Below are positions 25,677-34,925 of a stretch of DNA of 64,000 nucleotides, piece after piece (the first letter of the stretch is position 1; each line of letters begins with the position of its first letter). The notes beneath the pieces were generated by a model that was not told the DNA's origin, did not search any database, and saw nothing but the letters and a program-made list of their open reading frames with translations. The stretch comes from Cellulomonas sp. 73-92 (GTDB lineage: Bacteria > Actinomycetota > Actinomycetes > Actinomycetales > Cellulomonadaceae): positions 561,051 through 625,050 of the forward strand of contig NZ_MKTH01000013.1 in assembly GCF_001898175.1 (NCBI RefSeq), given 5' to 3'. A program made the position numbers and the translations under genes.

Positions 25677-28600
25677 TCAGCGCCGGAAGGGCGCGTACTC
25701 CGTGTGGAGCAGGTGATGAGCCAGCTCCGAGTTCGGCTCGCCGAAGTACTCGTCATAGAGCCGAAGGATGTCGGGATTGCCCTGCGAGGTGCGCAGCGGC
25801 GAGGTCTTGTCGATGTTGACCAGGACCTTCTGGCGGGCGACCGCCTCGCGGCTGCTCGTCGCCACCGGGTTGCCGGCGCCGTTGATGCACCCACCGGGGC
25901 AGGCCATGATCTCGATGAGGTCGAAGCCGACGTCCTCACCGGCCACGACCTTCTTGACCAGCGGTGCGGCGTTGTTGAGGCCGGAGACCACGGCGACGCG
26001 CACGGTGGTGCTGCCCGCCACGTACGTCGCGGTCTTGACGCCCTCGAACCCGCGCAGCTCCTCGAAGTCGAGCTTCTCCGGCACCTCGCCGGTCAGCGTC
26101 TCGACGGCCATGCGCATCGCGGCCTCGGCCACCCCGCCGGAGGCGCCGAACAGCATGCCGGCGCCGGACACCTGGTGGTACGGCTCGTCGAACTCGCCGG
26201 GCTCGATCTCCTCCTTCTGCAGCCGGAGGAACTTGACCATCTCGAGGAACTCGAGGGTGGTGAGCACGGCGTCGACGTCGCGGATGCCGTCGGGCGCGAA
26301 CTCGTCGCGCGCGGCCTCCGTCTTCTTCGCCATGCAGGGGACGATCGACACGACGTAGAGGTCGTCCAGCTCGATGCCCGCGGTCTTCGCGAAGTGGTTC
26401 TTCACCGTGGCACCCATCATCTGCTGCGGGCTCTTGCAGCTGGACAGGTGCGGGATCAGCTCGGGGTAGCGGCGCTCGACGAGGTTGACCCAGCCGGGGC
26501 AGCAGCTCGTGAACTGCGGCATGACGCCGCCGCGCTCCACACGGCCCAGGAACTCCGTCGCCTCCTCCATGATCGTGAGGTCGGCGGCGAAGGTGAAGTC
26601 GAAGACCTTGTCGAAGCCGACCTTGCGCATGAGGCCGGCGATGAACGGACCGACCTCCTGCGGCGTCAGGCCGTACTCGGCGGCGATGACGGTGCGGACC
26701 GCCGGCGCGACGAACCCGACGACCTTCTTCGTCGGGTTGTTGATCGCCCGGAACACCTTGCCGCGCTCGCGGCGGTAGTCCAGCGCACCGCACGGGCACG
26801 CGCGGACGCACTGGCCGCAGCTGATGCAGTCGGTCTGCGACAGCGGGAGGCCGTTGTGCGTGCCGACCCGCAGCTGACCGTTCGAGTACTGGAACGCCAG
26901 CACGCCGACGCCCTCGACCTCGGCGCACGCCGTCACGCAGCGGCCGCACGAGATGCACTTGTTGTTGTCCCGCATGATGAACGGGTGGTCGGACACCTTC
27001 GGGGAGTACGGCCGGACGTGGAGCGGGGTCTCGAACACGACGTCGTGGGCCGAGGCCTCGTTGCGCAGCGAGCAGTGGTCGCGCTTGGTGCAGCCGCAGC
27101 GCAGGCACCGGCGCGCCTCGGCGCGGGCCTGCTCCTCGGTGAGCCCGGCCTCGACCTCGGCGAAGCTCTTGATCCGCTTCTCGACGGGCAGCGCGCTCAT
27201 CGTGGCGCGCTTGACCTTCGGGATGGCCGCGAACTCGTCCTGCGGCATGTCCTCGAGCGTGCCCCGCGAGCACGTGTAGTCCTCGTGGCTCGGGCGGATG
27301 TAGCCGCGGGTGATGAAGTCGCCCATCGCGACCGCCGCGCGCCGCCCGGCGGCGACGGCCTGGATCACGGTCGCCGGGCCGGTGACGCAGTCGCCGCCGG
27401 CGAAGATCTTGGTCTCCGACGACTTCATGGTGCGGCCGTCGACGTCGATGTCGCCCCACTTGTTCAGGCGGACCGGCAGGTCGTTGTAGAGGAAGCCCGT
27501 GTCGGTGCTCTGGCCGATGGCGCCGATGATCGTGTCGGCCTCGATGACGAAGTCGCTGCCCTCCACCGGGACCGGGCGGCGGCGGCCTGAACGGTCGGGC
27601 TCGCCGAGCTCCATGCGCAGGCAGTGCAGCTGCTTGCGGCCGTCCGGGCCCAGGGTGATCTTCGTCGGGGCGGTGAGGTACATCATCTCGACGCCCTCGT
27701 GCTCCGCCTCCTCGATCTCGTACGGCTCCGCCGGCATCTCGTCGCGCGAGCGGCGGTAGACGAGCGTCACCTTCTCGGCGCCGTTGCGCAGGGCGGTGCG
27801 GGTGCAGTCGATCGCGGTGTTGCCGCCGCCGACGACGACCGTGCGGCCGAGCGGGATGGTGTCGCCCTTGACCACGCGCTCGAGGTACTGGATGCCCATC
27901 CACACGCCGTCGAGGTTGTCGCCGTCGATGCGCAGCGGAGTGGCGCGCCACGAGCCGATCGCCAGGTACACGGCGTCGAAGTCGCGCTGCAGGTCCTCGA
28001 GGGAGAGGTTGGTGCCGAGCGCCTTGCCCGTGACGATCTGCACACCCATCTTCTGGATGACGCCGATCTCGTTGTCGAGCGTCGCCTTGGGCAGGCGGTA
28101 CTCGGGGATGCCGTAGCGCATCATGCCGCCGGCGTGGGGCTGCTTCTCGAACACGGTGACGGCGTGACCGGCGAGGGCGGCGTAGTACGCGGCCGCCAGG
28201 CCGGAGGGGCCGGCGCCGACGACCGCGATCGCCTTGCCGGTCGGGGCCGCCACGCGCGGGACCCACGGCGTCTCGCGGGACATGTCCCAGTCCGCCGCGA
28301 AGCGCTTGACGTAGTTGATGGCGACGGGCTCGTCGACGAGGTTGCGCCGGCACGCCGCCTCGCACGGGTGCGGGCACACGCGGCCGCACACCGAGGGGAA
28401 GGGGTTGCGGTCCTTGATGACGCGGACCGCGGCCTCGAAGTTGCCGTCGCCGACGCGGCGCAGGTAGGTCTGGATGTCGACGTTCGCCGGGCAGGCCTCC
28501 ACGCAGGGGGCGACGCAGTCGGCGTTGTGGTCGCAGAGCAGCTGCTCGAGGCGGACCTTGCGGTACGCGTCGAGGCGCTCGTTGTGGGTGGTGATGGTCA

Positions 28601-28865
28601 TGCCGGCGCGGATCGGCGTCAGGCACGCCTTGACGTCGCGCGGGGTGTCCTCGCCGACCTCGACGACGCACAGGCCACAGCTCGCGTTGGAGCGCGCGAG
28701 GCGGGGGTCGTGGCACAGCGAGGGGATCTCGATCCCCTCCTGCGTCAGCGACTGCAGGATGGTCAGGCCCTCGACCACCTGCATCTCACGGTTGTTCACC
28801 GTGACGGTGACGATGCCCTGGGCAGAGTCGTCGGCGACGGTGTCCAGCTGGGCCGTTGTGGTCAA
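25677..28865 (-). CDS. [FeFe]-hydrogenase fused to a GltD-like NAD(P)H dehydrogenase
   Basis: A 1062-residue multidomain protein. In order: [2Fe-2S] ferredoxin (SNASCGLCVVEVGED); GltD-type 4Fe-4S domain (CVAPCVEACPANVD, VCGRVCPHPCEAACRR); FAD fold (VVGAGPSGLAAAYY); NAD(P) fold (VVVGGGNTAID and YRRSRDEMPA); two [4Fe-4S] motifs (CISCGRCVTAC, CISCGQCVRACPCGALD); H-cluster domain with L1 TSCCPGW, L2 VPCMAKK and L3 MACPGGCINGAG. The usual L3 ends GGGQP; here it is GAGNP. TTG 28865 has GGAGG 9 nt upstream. It should interconvert H2 with NAD(P)H electrons. From memory this resembles the glutamate-synthase-linked class (HydDB A2), whose role is unsettled. No HydE, HydF or HydG maturase lies in the window. 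Confidence 0.93.
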   Translation of the reverse strand: MTTTAQLDTVADDSAQGIVTVTVNNREMQVVEGLTILQSLTQEGIEIPSLCHDPRLARSNASCGLCVVEVGEDTPRDVKACLTPIRAGMTITTHNERLDAYRKVRLEQLLCDHNADCVAPCVEACPANVDIQTYLRRVGDGNFEAAVRVIKDRNPFPSVCGRVCPHPCEAACRRNLVDEPVAINYVKRFAADWDMSRETPWVPRVAAPTGKAIAVVGAGPSGLAAAYYAALAGHAVTVFEKQPHAGGMMRYGIPEYRLPKATLDNEIGVIQKMGVQIVTGKALGTNLSLEDLQRDFDAVYLAIGSWRATPLRIDGDNLDGVWMGIQYLERVVKGDTIPLGRTVVVGGGNTAIDCTRTALRNGAEKVTLVYRRSRDEMPAEPYEIEEAEHEGVEMMYLTAPTKITLGPDGRKQLHCLRMELGEPDRSGRRRPVPVEGSDFVIEADTIIGAIGQSTDTGFLYNDLPVRLNKWGDIDVDGRTMKSSETKIFAGGDCVTGPATVIQAVAAGRRAAVAMGDFITRGYIRPSHEDYTCSRGTLEDMPQDEFAAIPKVKRATMSALPVEKRIKSFAEVEAGLTEEQARAEARRCLRCGCTKRDHCSLRNEASAHDVVFETPLHVRPYSPKVSDHPFIMRDNNKCISCGRCVTACAEVEGVGVLAFQYSNGQLRVGTHNGLPLSQTDCISCGQCVRACPCGALDYRRERGKVFRAINNPTKKVVGFVAPAVRTVIAAEYGLTPQEVGPFIAGLMRKVGFDKVFDFTFAADLTIMEEATEFLGRVERGGVMPQFTSCCPGWVNLVERRYPELIPHLSSCKSPQQMMGATVKNHFAKTAGIELDDLYVVSIVPCMAKKTEAARDEFAPDGIRDVDAVLTTLEFLEMVKFLRLQKEEIEPGEFDEPYHQVSGAGMLFGASGGVAEAAMRMAVETLTGEVPEKLDFEELRGFEGVKTATYVAGSTTVRVAVVSGLNNAAPLVKKVVAGEDVGFDLIEIMACPGGCINGAGNPVATSSREAVARQKVLVNIDKTSPLRTSQGNPDILRLYDEYFGEPNSELAHHLLHTEYAPFRR

Positions 28866-28962
28866 GTCCCCCGACCTCCATGGGCGGGCGGGATCGCCGT
28901 CCGAGCGGCCCAGCCCTGGTCCGAAGGGGGTCTGCGGTGTGCCCCCTGTCCACACACCAGGC

Positions 28963-28980
28963 TAGGGAAATGCTTCACAA
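28963..28980. promoter_or_regulatory. Rex-like operator before the HydA-GltD gene
   Basis: TAGGGAAATGCTTCACAA matches 12 of the 14 specified bases of the Rex consensus TTGTGAA-N4-TTCACAA, with a perfect right half. It lies about 100 bp upstream of the TTG start in a 200-bp gap between the two hydrogenase genes. Rex is the NADH/NAD+-sensing repressor of fermentative genes in actinobacteria, so control by redox state is plausible; binding is inferred. Confidence 0.45.
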
Positions 28981-29066
28981 GGCGAACCGGACTTCCGACC
29001 TAGAGACATCCCCTCATTGCCGCGGGATCCGGCCGCCCGACCGTGACCGGCGGGCCGCCACCCCGG

Positions 29067-30884
29067 TCAGACCGGCCGTCGGGCCGTGTACCGCGTGTGC
29101 AGCAGCTCGTGCGAGACGTGCCCGTCGGGCGAGCCGAGGAACTCCGCGTACACCTGCTGGATCGCAGGGCTCGTGTGCGACCTGCGCAGTGGCTTGCCGG
29201 CGTCCTCCCGGTACAGCGCCGCCATGCGCCGGCGCCGGATCTCGTCGGTCGTGGGGCGAGGCTGCCCGCCACCGCTGATGCACCCACCGGGGCACCCCAT
29301 CACCTCGATGAACAGGTACGGGCTGTCGCCGGCGACGATCTGGTCCATCAGCACCGCCGCACCCTTGAGCCCGCTGGTCACCGCGATCGGGACGTCCACG
29401 CCCTCGAGGAAGGACCACTGCGGCAGCACGCCTTCCAGCCGGATGGTCGCGGACTTCATCCGCTCCAGGCCCCGGATGGCCGTCAGCTGGATCGCGTCGT
29501 AGGGCAGCACCCGGCCCGTGACGACCTCGTACACCGTGCGCAGCGCGGCCTCGGTGACGCCCCCGGTGGTCCCGAAGATGTCGGCCGCCCCCGTCGACAC
29601 GCCCATCGGGTTGTCGAACTCGTCGTCGGGCAGGTGCGTGAAGTCGACGCCCGCCTGGTGGAGCATGCGGCCGAGCTCGCGCGTGGTGAGGACGGCGTCG
29701 ACGTCGGGGATGCCGTCGCGCGACATCTCGGGGCGTCCGACCTCGAACTTCTTGGCGGTGCACGGCATGACCGAGACCGTGACGACGTCGTGCGGATCGA
29801 GCCCCTGGCGCTGCGCGAGCCACGTCTTGGTCAGCGCCCCCAGCATCATGTGGGGCGACTTGCAGGACGACAGGTGGGCGAGGTGCTCGGGGTAGAAGTG
29901 CTCGACGTACTTGATCCAGCCGGGGCTGCAGCTGGTGATCATCGGCAGCGTCGGCTCCGGCAGGTCGGCCAGCCCGAGGGCCGCCACCTGTTCGTCGTCG
30001 ACGAGCCCGAGCCCACGGAAGTGCGCCACGAGGCGGCCGAGGAGCTCGTAGCCCTCCTCCATGATGGTGAGGTCGGCGGCGAAGTTGGTGTCGAAGACGT
30101 GGTCGAAGCCCAGCTCGCGCAGCGCGCTGACCATCTTGCCGGTCACCAGCGTGCCGGCCGGGAGCCCGAACTCCTCGCCCAGCGCCGCACGGACCGCGGG
30201 AGCCGCCTGGACCACCACCGTCTTCGACGGGTCGGCCAGCGCCTGCCAGACGGCGCGCGTGCCGTCGGCCTCGTGGATCGCGTCGACCGGGCACACCACC
30301 GTGCACTGCCCGCACAGGGCGCACGCGGCCTGGTCCAGCAGGAGGTCGCCGGGCCCGACCTGGCTGTGGAAGCCGCGGTTCTGCACGCTGAGGGCGCCGA
30401 CGCCCTGCACCTCGTTGCACACGGAGACGCAGCGACGGCACAGGATGCACTTGGAGGCGTCAAGCACGATGGCACGCGAGCTGTCGTCGACCTGGCTCCG
30501 CGACATCTTCCCGGCGAACCGCGACGTCGAGACGCCCAGCGTCCGGCCGAGGTCCTGCAGCTCGCAGTCCCCGTCCCGCGCGCAGTGCAGGCAGTCCGCC
30601 GGGTGGTCCGACATCATCAGCTCGAAGAGCACCTCGCGCGCGTGGCGGGCGCGGGCGCTGTTGGTCCGCACGACCATGCCCTCGGTCGCCTCGGTCTCGC
30701 ACGCCGTCATGAGGCGCGGACGGCCCTCGACCTCGACCGCGCACATCCGGCACGCCCCGACCTGGTTGACCCCCTCCAGGTAGCACATGGTGGGGATCTC
30801 GATGTGCTCCCGCTGCGCGGCCTGCAGGATCGTCGTCCCGGGCTCGACCTCGGTGACGTGGCCGTTGATCTCCAGATGAACCAT
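29067..30884 (-). CDS. hydA: [FeFe]-hydrogenase catalytic subunit HydA (trimeric, bifurcating type)
   Basis: 605 residues. The [2Fe-2S] domain is GACRMCAVEVEGRPRLMTAC, the His-ligated cluster HPADCLHCARDGDC, the two [4Fe-4S] motifs CILCRRCVSVC and CALCGQCTVVCP, and the H-cluster motifs L1 TSCSPGW, L2 MPCTAKKFE and L3 EVMGCPGGCISGGGQP, all canonical. ATG 30884 has AGGAGAAGG upstream. It lies 12 bp after the HydB-like gene and forms an operon HydC-HydB-HydA. The complex should reversibly couple NADH and a second carrier to H2. The C-terminal extension SHELLHTRYTARR parallels the end of the second hydrogenase. Confidence 0.95.
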   Translation of the reverse strand: MVHLEINGHVTEVEPGTTILQAAQREHIEIPTMCYLEGVNQVGACRMCAVEVEGRPRLMTACETEATEGMVVRTNSARARHAREVLFELMMSDHPADCLHCARDGDCELQDLGRTLGVSTSRFAGKMSRSQVDDSSRAIVLDASKCILCRRCVSVCNEVQGVGALSVQNRGFHSQVGPGDLLLDQAACALCGQCTVVCPVDAIHEADGTRAVWQALADPSKTVVVQAAPAVRAALGEEFGLPAGTLVTGKMVSALRELGFDHVFDTNFAADLTIMEEGYELLGRLVAHFRGLGLVDDEQVAALGLADLPEPTLPMITSCSPGWIKYVEHFYPEHLAHLSSCKSPHMMLGALTKTWLAQRQGLDPHDVVTVSVMPCTAKKFEVGRPEMSRDGIPDVDAVLTTRELGRMLHQAGVDFTHLPDDEFDNPMGVSTGAADIFGTTGGVTEAALRTVYEVVTGRVLPYDAIQLTAIRGLERMKSATIRLEGVLPQWSFLEGVDVPIAVTSGLKGAAVLMDQIVAGDSPYLFIEVMGCPGGCISGGGQPRPTTDEIRRRRMAALYREDAGKPLRRSHTSPAIQQVYAEFLGSPDGHVSHELLHTRYTARRPV

Positions 30885-30896
30885 GACGGCCTTCTC

Positions 30897-33800
30897 CTAT
30901 CGCCGGTCGCAGTGCAGGCAGCGCATCGACTCCGCGACCGCGTCCACGCGGTGGTAGCCCTGCGCGACCTCGTCGTAGCTGCGGCCGCGCCGCTCGGGTG
31001 CCAGGTAGCACATCCCGAAGCGTCCGTGCTCCCGGGTGTCCCCGTCGTCGAGCACCGGTTCCGGGACGTCGATGGCGGGCCCCTTCCAGAGCTCTCCGTC
31101 GCCGCCCAGGTACCGGTCGACGGAGCTGGCGACCTTCTTGCCGTCCGCGATCGCGGTGATCACCACGTCGGGGCCGCGCAGGGCGTCGCCGCCGGCGAAG
31201 ACGCCGGGCACGTTCGTCATCGACGTCGTGCCGTCCACCTCGAACGTGCCCACCGAGGTGACCCGGACGCCGGCGGGGCTGGTGAAGGAGGAGTCGACGA
31301 ACTGGCTGACGGCGGGGATGACCAGGTCGGCCATGAACACCTCGTCGGCGTCCGGCTCCGGCACGGTGCGGCGCCTGCCGTCCTTGCCGAACCCGCCCAG
31401 CGCCATGCGCTGGCAGTGCACGGCGAGGCGTCCGTCGGAGGCCTCGATCGCGACGGGGGACACCAGCTCGCGGATGACGACGCCCTCGTCGCGCGCCTCG
31501 GCGATCTCCTCGGCGTCCGCAGGCATGTCCATGATGCGACGCCGGTAGAGGATCGTGACGTGCTCGGCGCCCTCACGCAGCGCGGTGCGGGCGGCGTCCA
31601 CGGCGGTGTTGCCGCCGCCGACGACGACCACCGAGCCCGACTGGGGTGAGGTGCCGCCCAGGTTCACCCGGCGCAGGTACTCCAGGCCGTGGACCACGCC
31701 CGGCAGGTCCTCGCCGGGGATGCCCAGCGTCCAGGACAGCTGCGTGCCGACGGCCACGTACAGCGCGTCGTGACGGGTCATCAGATCGTCGAAGCTCACG
31801 TCCCGGCCCACCGCGACGCCGGTGTGGATGCGCACGCCCGTCACCCGGATCGTGTCGATCTCGCGCTGCAGGGCGCTCTTCGGCAGCCGGAACTCGGGGA
31901 TGCCCACCGCCAGCATGCCGCCGGCCACGGGCTGCTCCTCGTAGACGTCCACCTCGTACCCGCGCAGCCGCAGGTAGTAGGCCGCGGTGAGCCCCGAGGG
32001 GCCGGCGCCGATGATGCCGACGGACCCGTCGCGGTGGCCGGGGATCGGCTCGGTCCCCACCGCTCCCGACTCGTAGGCGGTGTCGGCGGCGTACCGCTTG
32101 ACGGCGCGGATGTCGATGGGCTCGTCGAGCTGGCCACGCCGGCAGGCGAGCTCGCAGGGGTGCGTGCACACCCGGCCGCACACGGACGGGAAGGGGTTCT
32201 CCTGGCGGATCAGCCGGTAGGCGTCCAGCGGGCGTCCGGCCGCGACCAGGGACAGGTAGGCGGGGACGTCGACGTGGGCGGGGCATGCGTTCACGCACGG
32301 CGCGACGAAGAGCGCCGAGCACTTGCCCGCCCGGCAGTAGTGGTCGCGGATGTGCTCGTCGTACTCCTCGCGGAAGTACCTGATGGTCGACAGCACGGGG
32401 TTCGGCGCGGTCTGGCCCAGGCCGCACAGCGCCGTGTCCTTGACCACGTCGCACAGCTCGATCAGGCGCTCGACGTCGCCCTCGCGCCCCTCGCCGTCGG
32501 TGATCCGCGTGAGGATCTCGAGCATGCGCGTGGTGCCGATGCGGCACGGCACGCACTTGCCGCAGGACTCGTTCGCGCAGAACTGCATGAAGTACTTGGC
32601 CACGTCCACCATGCAGGTGTCGGAGTCCATGACCACGAGGCCGCCGGAGCCCATGATCGCCCCGAGCTTGACGAGCGAGTCGTAGTCGATCGCGGTGTTG
32701 AGGTGCTCGGCCGTCAGGCAGCCGCCGGAGGGCCCTCCGGTCTGGGCGACCTTGAACTGCTTGCCGCCCAGGATCCCGCCGCCGATGTCGAAGACGACCT
32801 CCCCGAGCGTGACGCCCATGGGGACCTCGACCAGGCCGGTGTTCTCGATGTCGCCGGCCAGCGCGAACACCTTGGTGCCCGGGCTGCCCTCGACCCCGAT
32901 CGACCGGTACCAGGCGCTGCCCCGGGAGATGATCGGCGCGACGCTGGCCAGGGTCTCGACGTTGTTGATGATCGTCGGCCGGCCGAACAGCCCCGAGTCG
33001 CACGGGTAGGGAGGCTTCTGGTGGGGCTCCCCGCGCCGGCCCTCGACGGAGCTCATCAGGGCGGTCTCCTCGCCGCAGACGAACGCGCCGGCGCCGATCC
33101 GGATCTCGATGTCGAAGGCCTGCTCGGTGCCGAAGAGGTGCTCGCCCAGCAGCCCGACGTCGCGGGCCTGGTCGAGGGCGGCCTTCAGCCGCTCCACGGC
33201 CAGCGGGTACTCCGCGCGGACGTAGACCACGCCGTGGCGCGCGCCGATCGCGCGGCCGGCCACCAGCATGCCTTCGATGACGCTGTGCGGATCGCCCTCG
33301 AGGACGCTCCGGTCCATGAAGGCGCCGGGGTCTCCTTCGTCGCCGTTGCAGATCACGTACTTCTCGTCGCCGGGGCGCGCGGCGGCCATCGCCCACTTGC
33401 GGCCGGTCGGGAAGCCGCCCCCGCCTCGCCCGCGCAGCCCGGAGGCGGTGATCTCGTCGACCACCTGCTGGGACGTCATCTCCGTGATCGCCTTGAAGGC
33501 GGCGCGGTAGCCGCCGCGGGCGATGTACTCGCCCAGGTCCCCGTAGTCGGCGCGTCCGCAGTTGCGCAGCACGATGCGACGCTGCCGGGCGAAGAACGGG
33601 ATGTCGTCGAACGCCGGGACGGCCTGGCCGGTGTCACGGTCGTGGTAGCACAGGTGCTCGACGACCCGTCCGTTCACCAGGTGCTCGGTGACGATCTCGT
33701 GGACGTCGCCCGGCTTCAGGTGGCAGTAGAAGACGCCGTCCGGCTCCACGATCAGCGCCGGGCCGACGCCGCACGCCCCGATGCAGCCGGTGTGCTTGAC

Positions 33801-34001
33801 GAGTGCCGTTCCCGAGAGCCCGGCCGCGGTGAGCTCCCGCGCCAGCGCGTCCTCGATCTCGTCGGCCTGCGACGACAGGCAGCTGGCCCCCGAGCAGAGC
33901 ATGACCGTGAGCGTGACGTCCTTCGTGCGCTCGAGGTAGTCGTCCCGCATCGCGTCCAGGTCGTCCGCCGTCGTGATCGCCCGCACCGTGGTCTCGCTCA
34001 T
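30897..34001 (-). CDS. hydB: HydB/NuoF-type subunit fused to a GltD-like NAD(P)H module
   Basis: 1034 residues. An N-terminal thioredoxin-like [2Fe-2S] domain (CSGASCLSS, CIGACGVGP) precedes the NuoF core with NADH/FMN motifs GLRGRGGGGFPTGRKW and GDEGDPGAFMDR and the 4Fe-4S motif ESCGKCVPCRIGT. Where ordinary HydB ends in a two-cluster ferredoxin, this protein continues from CRAGKC into a complete GltD-like unit: Cys-rich CVNACPAHVD and VCGRVCTHPCELACRR, FAD motif IIGAGPSGLTAAYY and NAD(P) motif VVVGGGNTAVD. It starts at ATG 34001, sharing one base with the HydC stop (TGATG). Two nicotinamide sites in one subunit suggest NADH plus NAD(P)H coupling to H2 (inferred). Confidence 0.93.
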   Translation of the reverse strand: MSETTVRAITTADDLDAMRDDYLERTKDVTLTVMLCSGASCLSSQADEIEDALARELTAAGLSGTALVKHTGCIGACGVGPALIVEPDGVFYCHLKPGDVHEIVTEHLVNGRVVEHLCYHDRDTGQAVPAFDDIPFFARQRRIVLRNCGRADYGDLGEYIARGGYRAAFKAITEMTSQQVVDEITASGLRGRGGGGFPTGRKWAMAAARPGDEKYVICNGDEGDPGAFMDRSVLEGDPHSVIEGMLVAGRAIGARHGVVYVRAEYPLAVERLKAALDQARDVGLLGEHLFGTEQAFDIEIRIGAGAFVCGEETALMSSVEGRRGEPHQKPPYPCDSGLFGRPTIINNVETLASVAPIISRGSAWYRSIGVEGSPGTKVFALAGDIENTGLVEVPMGVTLGEVVFDIGGGILGGKQFKVAQTGGPSGGCLTAEHLNTAIDYDSLVKLGAIMGSGGLVVMDSDTCMVDVAKYFMQFCANESCGKCVPCRIGTTRMLEILTRITDGEGREGDVERLIELCDVVKDTALCGLGQTAPNPVLSTIRYFREEYDEHIRDHYCRAGKCSALFVAPCVNACPAHVDVPAYLSLVAAGRPLDAYRLIRQENPFPSVCGRVCTHPCELACRRGQLDEPIDIRAVKRYAADTAYESGAVGTEPIPGHRDGSVGIIGAGPSGLTAAYYLRLRGYEVDVYEEQPVAGGMLAVGIPEFRLPKSALQREIDTIRVTGVRIHTGVAVGRDVSFDDLMTRHDALYVAVGTQLSWTLGIPGEDLPGVVHGLEYLRRVNLGGTSPQSGSVVVVGGGNTAVDAARTALREGAEHVTILYRRRIMDMPADAEEIAEARDEGVVIRELVSPVAIEASDGRLAVHCQRMALGGFGKDGRRRTVPEPDADEVFMADLVIPAVSQFVDSSFTSPAGVRVTSVGTFEVDGTTSMTNVPGVFAGGDALRGPDVVITAIADGKKVASSVDRYLGGDGELWKGPAIDVPEPVLDDGDTREHGRFGMCYLAPERRGRSYDEVAQGYHRVDAVAESMRCLHCDRR

Positions 34002-34528
34002 CACACGTACCGTTCCAGCAGGTCGTTGATCTTGTTCGGGTTCACTCGCTTGTGGACGTCGTCGTCGACGGTGACCACCGGTGCCAGTCCGCACGCGCCG
34101 ACGCAGCGCACGACGCCGAGGGAGAACCGCCGGTCCGGCGTGGTCTCGTCCTCGTCGATGCCGAGGGTGTCGCTCAGCTTGGCCAGCACGTCCCGGCCGC
34201 CCCGCACGTAGCAGGCGGTGCCCAGGCAGGAGTGGATCGTGTGACGCCCCCGGGGCACCGTGGTGAACAGCGAGTAGAAGGTCACCACGCCGCGCACCCG
34301 CGAGTACGGCAGGCCCATCCCGGTGGCGATGGTGGTGAGCATCTCGTGAGGCAGCCAGCCCAGCAGTGCCTGGGCCTCGTGCAGCACCTGGATCAGCTCG
34401 TCGGGGTGGTCCTGGTGCCTGGCGACGATCTGCCCCAACCGGGTCCGGACGTCGTCGGTCATGTCGTCCGGCAGCTCAGGCCGTGCGGACGTGCCCGGCG
34501 AGGCGGGGGAGAGTTCGGTCGTCGTCAT
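34001..34528 (-). CDS. hydC: HydC/NuoE-type [2Fe-2S] subunit
   Basis: A 175-residue thioredoxin-fold ferredoxin with the four ligands in CLGTACYVRGG and CVGACGLAP, preceded by the helical domain LIQVLHEAQALLGWLPHEML. It passes electrons within the HydABC hydrogenase. First gene of the operon; ATG 34528. Upstream, on the minus strand, 34546-34556 holds an 11-bp near-palindrome CTTTCACAAAG, possibly a regulator site but a poor full Rex match. Confidence 0.94.
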   Translation of the reverse strand: MTTTELSPASPGTSARPELPDDMTDDVRTRLGQIVARHQDHPDELIQVLHEAQALLGWLPHEMLTTIATGMGLPYSRVRGVVTFYSLFTTVPRGRHTIHSCLGTACYVRGGRDVLAKLSDTLGIDEDETTPDRRFSLGVVRCVGACGLAPVVTVDDDVHKRVNPNKINDLLERYV

Positions 34529-34689
34529 CGAGACCCCAGTCCAACTTTGTGAAAGCTAGAACTTGCTCCTATCCGAACGATAAGCAGACGTCTCGCCACG
34601 GGGCAGCGGACTTCCGACCCAGATGTGTCGTGGACCTGGTCAGAGCCCCGAACCCGCGCCGCCGCGCGCGGACGGTAGGCTTGGTCTTC

Positions 34690-34777
34690 GACCCCTCGTG
34701 CGGCGTCATCCCGCTGAACCCCCCCAGGGCCGGAAGGCAGCAAGGGCAGGCAGGCTCTGACGGGTGTGCGAGGGGTC
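34690..34777 (+). ncRNA. ffs: Signal recognition particle RNA (small bacterial, 4.5S type)
   Basis: The ends GACCCCTCG and CGAGGGGTC pair, and the apical part CAGG-GCC-GGAA-GGC-AGCA is the universal SRP helix 8 with its GGAA tetraloop and flanking internal loop. About 88 nt; the exact ends are inferred from the terminal pairing. It binds Ffh for co-translational membrane targeting. Location beside dnaX-recR is common in actinobacteria. Confidence 0.93.
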
Positions 34778-34912
34778 CTCGCATGCCTGCCGCCACCCGG
34801 CAACGGCGTGCTCGAGGCGTCGGACGCTTCCTCGTCGGGCAGCGCGCGGACGCGGGTGCGCCGGGGTCCCGGCGGTCGCGCCGACGGGTGCGCGGGCGTG
34901 GGTGGCGGCACG

Positions 34913-34918
34913 TAGGGT
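34913..34918 (+). promoter_or_regulatory. Probable leaderless -10 box of dnaX
   Basis: TAGGGT (TANNNT) ends 7 nt before GTG 34926, leaving no usable leader. Confidence 0.5.
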
Positions 34919-34925
34919 TTCCGCC

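Noticed and set aside
34547..34553. TTGTGAA before hydC as a complete Rex operator
   Set aside because: The partner half AGAACTT matches TTCACAA at only 2 of 7 positions, so overall support is weak compared with 28963-28980.
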